In this document: one piece after another, positions 63,171 to 64,000 of the stretch
How the letters are laid out: each line of letters starts with the position of its first letter
Position numbering within the stretch: the first letter of the stretch is position 1
Made by a program: the position numbers and the translations under genes
Source of the DNA: Rhodanobacter sp. PCA2
GTDB lineage: Bacteria; Pseudomonadota; Gammaproteobacteria; Xanthomonadales; Rhodanobacteraceae
NCBI RefSeq assembly: GCF_013620825.1
Contig: NZ_NJIC01000012.1
Span: forward strand, 1 to 64,000
DNA: 64,000 bases
Direction: 5' to 3'
Notes under the pieces: generated by a model
What the model was told of the DNA's origin: nothing
The model's input: the letters and a program-made list of their open reading frames with translations, nothing else
The model's database searches: none

Positions 63171-64000
63171 TCACCCTTCCCGCAACAGCCGCATCGGCGA
63201 GGTGCGCGTCACCTTGCGCGTGCCTGCCAGCCCCAGCAGCATCACCACGAAGGCGCAACCCAGCGCGCCCAGCGCCAACGGCCACGAGGGCGGCAGGAAG
63301 CCCTCGATATGAAACACGGTACGCCCCAGCCACAGGCCGGCGACCGCCGCGCCGAAGGCGGCGGTGAGGCCGGCGATCAGGCCCAGCAGGGCGAACTCGC
63401 AGGCGGCGGCCACGCGCAACTGCGCGCGGCGCGCGCCCAGCGTGCGAAGCAGCGCCGCCTCATGGCGGCGTTCGGCGGCGCTGGCAGCCAGCGAGGCGGC
63501 CAGCACCAGCGCGCCGGCGAGCAGGCTGAAGCCCAGGATCCAGCGCACCGCGCCGCCCACGCGGTCGACGATCTGGCGGATGCGGTCGAGCAGGTCGTCC
63601 ACGTCCACCAGGCTGAGGTTGGGGTAGTCGCGCGACAGTTGCGCCATGGCCCGGGCGTGGCCGCGCGGCAGGTGGAAACTGGCCAGCCAGGTGTGCGGCA
63701 GCGCGTCGGCATGCGCGGGATCGAGCAGCAGGAAGAAGTTGACCCGGAACGAGGTCCAGTCGACCTGGCGGAAACTGGTCACCGTCGCGGCCACGCGCCC
63801 TTCGCCCACGTCGAAGCTCATCGTGTCGCCCAGCTTCAGCGCGAACATGTCGCGCCACATGCGATCCACGGATACCTCGGCCTGCGCCGGATGCGCATCG
63901 AACCAGCGGCCGTCGATCACCCGGTTCGCGGGCGGCAGCGCGTCCGCCCAGGACAGGCGCAACTGGCGGTCGGCCCATTCCTTCGCCCGCGGATCGGCGA
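63171..64000 (-). CDS. FtsX-family ABC transporter permease, 3' part
   Basis: The C-terminal 276 or so residues of a gene continuing beyond the right edge; its start is not in the window. A periplasmic MacB-like region (WFDAHPAQAEVSVDRMWRDMFALKLGDTM...) is followed by three C-terminal helices and the FtsX hallmark AERRHEAALLRTLGARRAQLRVAAACEFALLGLIAG, then a final TRKVTRTSPMRLLREG. This matches the YbbP type of permease, which pairs with an ATPase and a thioesterase (tesA/ybbA) usually located upstream. Role unknown, likely lipid or peptide handling. Confidence 0.85.
   Translation of the reverse strand, partial: ADPRAKEWADRQLRLSWADALPPANRVIDGRWFDAHPAQAEVSVDRMWRDMFALKLGDTMSFDVGEGRVAATVTSFRQVDWTSFRVNFFLLLDPAHADALPHTWLASFHLPRGHARAMAQLSRDYPNLSLVDVDDLLDRIRQIVDRVGGAVRWILGFSLLAGALVLAASLAASAAERRHEAALLRTLGARRAQLRVAAACEFALLGLIAGLTAAFGAAVAGLWLGRTVFHIEGFLPPSWPLALGALGCAFVVMLLGLAGTRKVTRTSPMRLLREG

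Overview
The window is a very GC-rich stretch of bacterial chromosome with tightly packed genes, frequent GTG/TTG starts and many 4-base stop/start overlaps. Gene content and protein style (gshB divergent from pilGHIJ-chpABC, pilTU beside proC-yggT, a cstA-ybdD pair, a full betIBA/betT locus, an orphan gspN) point to a gammaproteobacterium of the Xanthomonadales/Lysobacterales, most likely Rhodanobacteraceae (Rhodanobacter, Dyella, Frateuria, Luteibacter type). This placement is inference from content and style; no rRNA gene is present to confirm it. I see no tRNA, CRISPR array, prophage or insertion sequence, so most of the window reads as core genome.

Layout. 0-12 kb: intracellular PHB depolymerase, a JmjC-like cupin protein, an RDD membrane protein divergent from xerD, a dsbC-type disulfide isomerase, purL, a membrane protein, a family-2 glycosyltransferase and an EamA exporter. 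12-24.6 kb: VOC protein, DUF2127 membrane protein, cstA-ybdD (carbon starvation/pyruvate uptake) with a clear terminator, peptide deformylase, a frameshifted LysR remnant, an acyltransferase-3, hemE with a small WGR protein, aroK-aroB, an NAD-dependent epimerase, a YbjQ protein and a P-loop kinase. 24.6-31.8 kb: pdxH, then the choline-to-glycine-betaine locus, betI-betB-betA divergent from betT, with a perfect 30-bp palindrome between them and an outer-membrane-protein gene translationally coupled to betT.

31.8-54 kb: a twitching-motility neighbourhood arranged much like the Pseudomonas aeruginosa pilTU/pilG-chp region: yggT-proC divergent from pilT-pilU; pyrB-ruvX-yqgE-tonB-gshB on the opposite strand; then pilG-pilH-pilI-pilJ-chpA-chpB-chpC. 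The chemosensory array is notable. No pilK methyltransferase lies in the operon, the CheB-like ChpB lacks its catalytic serine, and the 2027-residue ChpA carries a 12-copy 15-bp in-frame minisatellite.

54-64 kb: rsmE, a small secreted protein, bioA, gspN, and a run of nucleotide/phosphate clean-up enzymes (a HisN-like phosphatase, nudE, cysQ, mazG) joined partly by overlapping codons; a secreted GSGD-repeat protein; an ion transporter; a GST; and the 3' part of an FtsX-type ABC permease that runs off the right edge.

The best leads are the betT-coupled outer-membrane protein, the apparently adaptation-dead Pil-Chp system, the repeat linker of ChpA, and several conserved-looking unknown secreted proteins.
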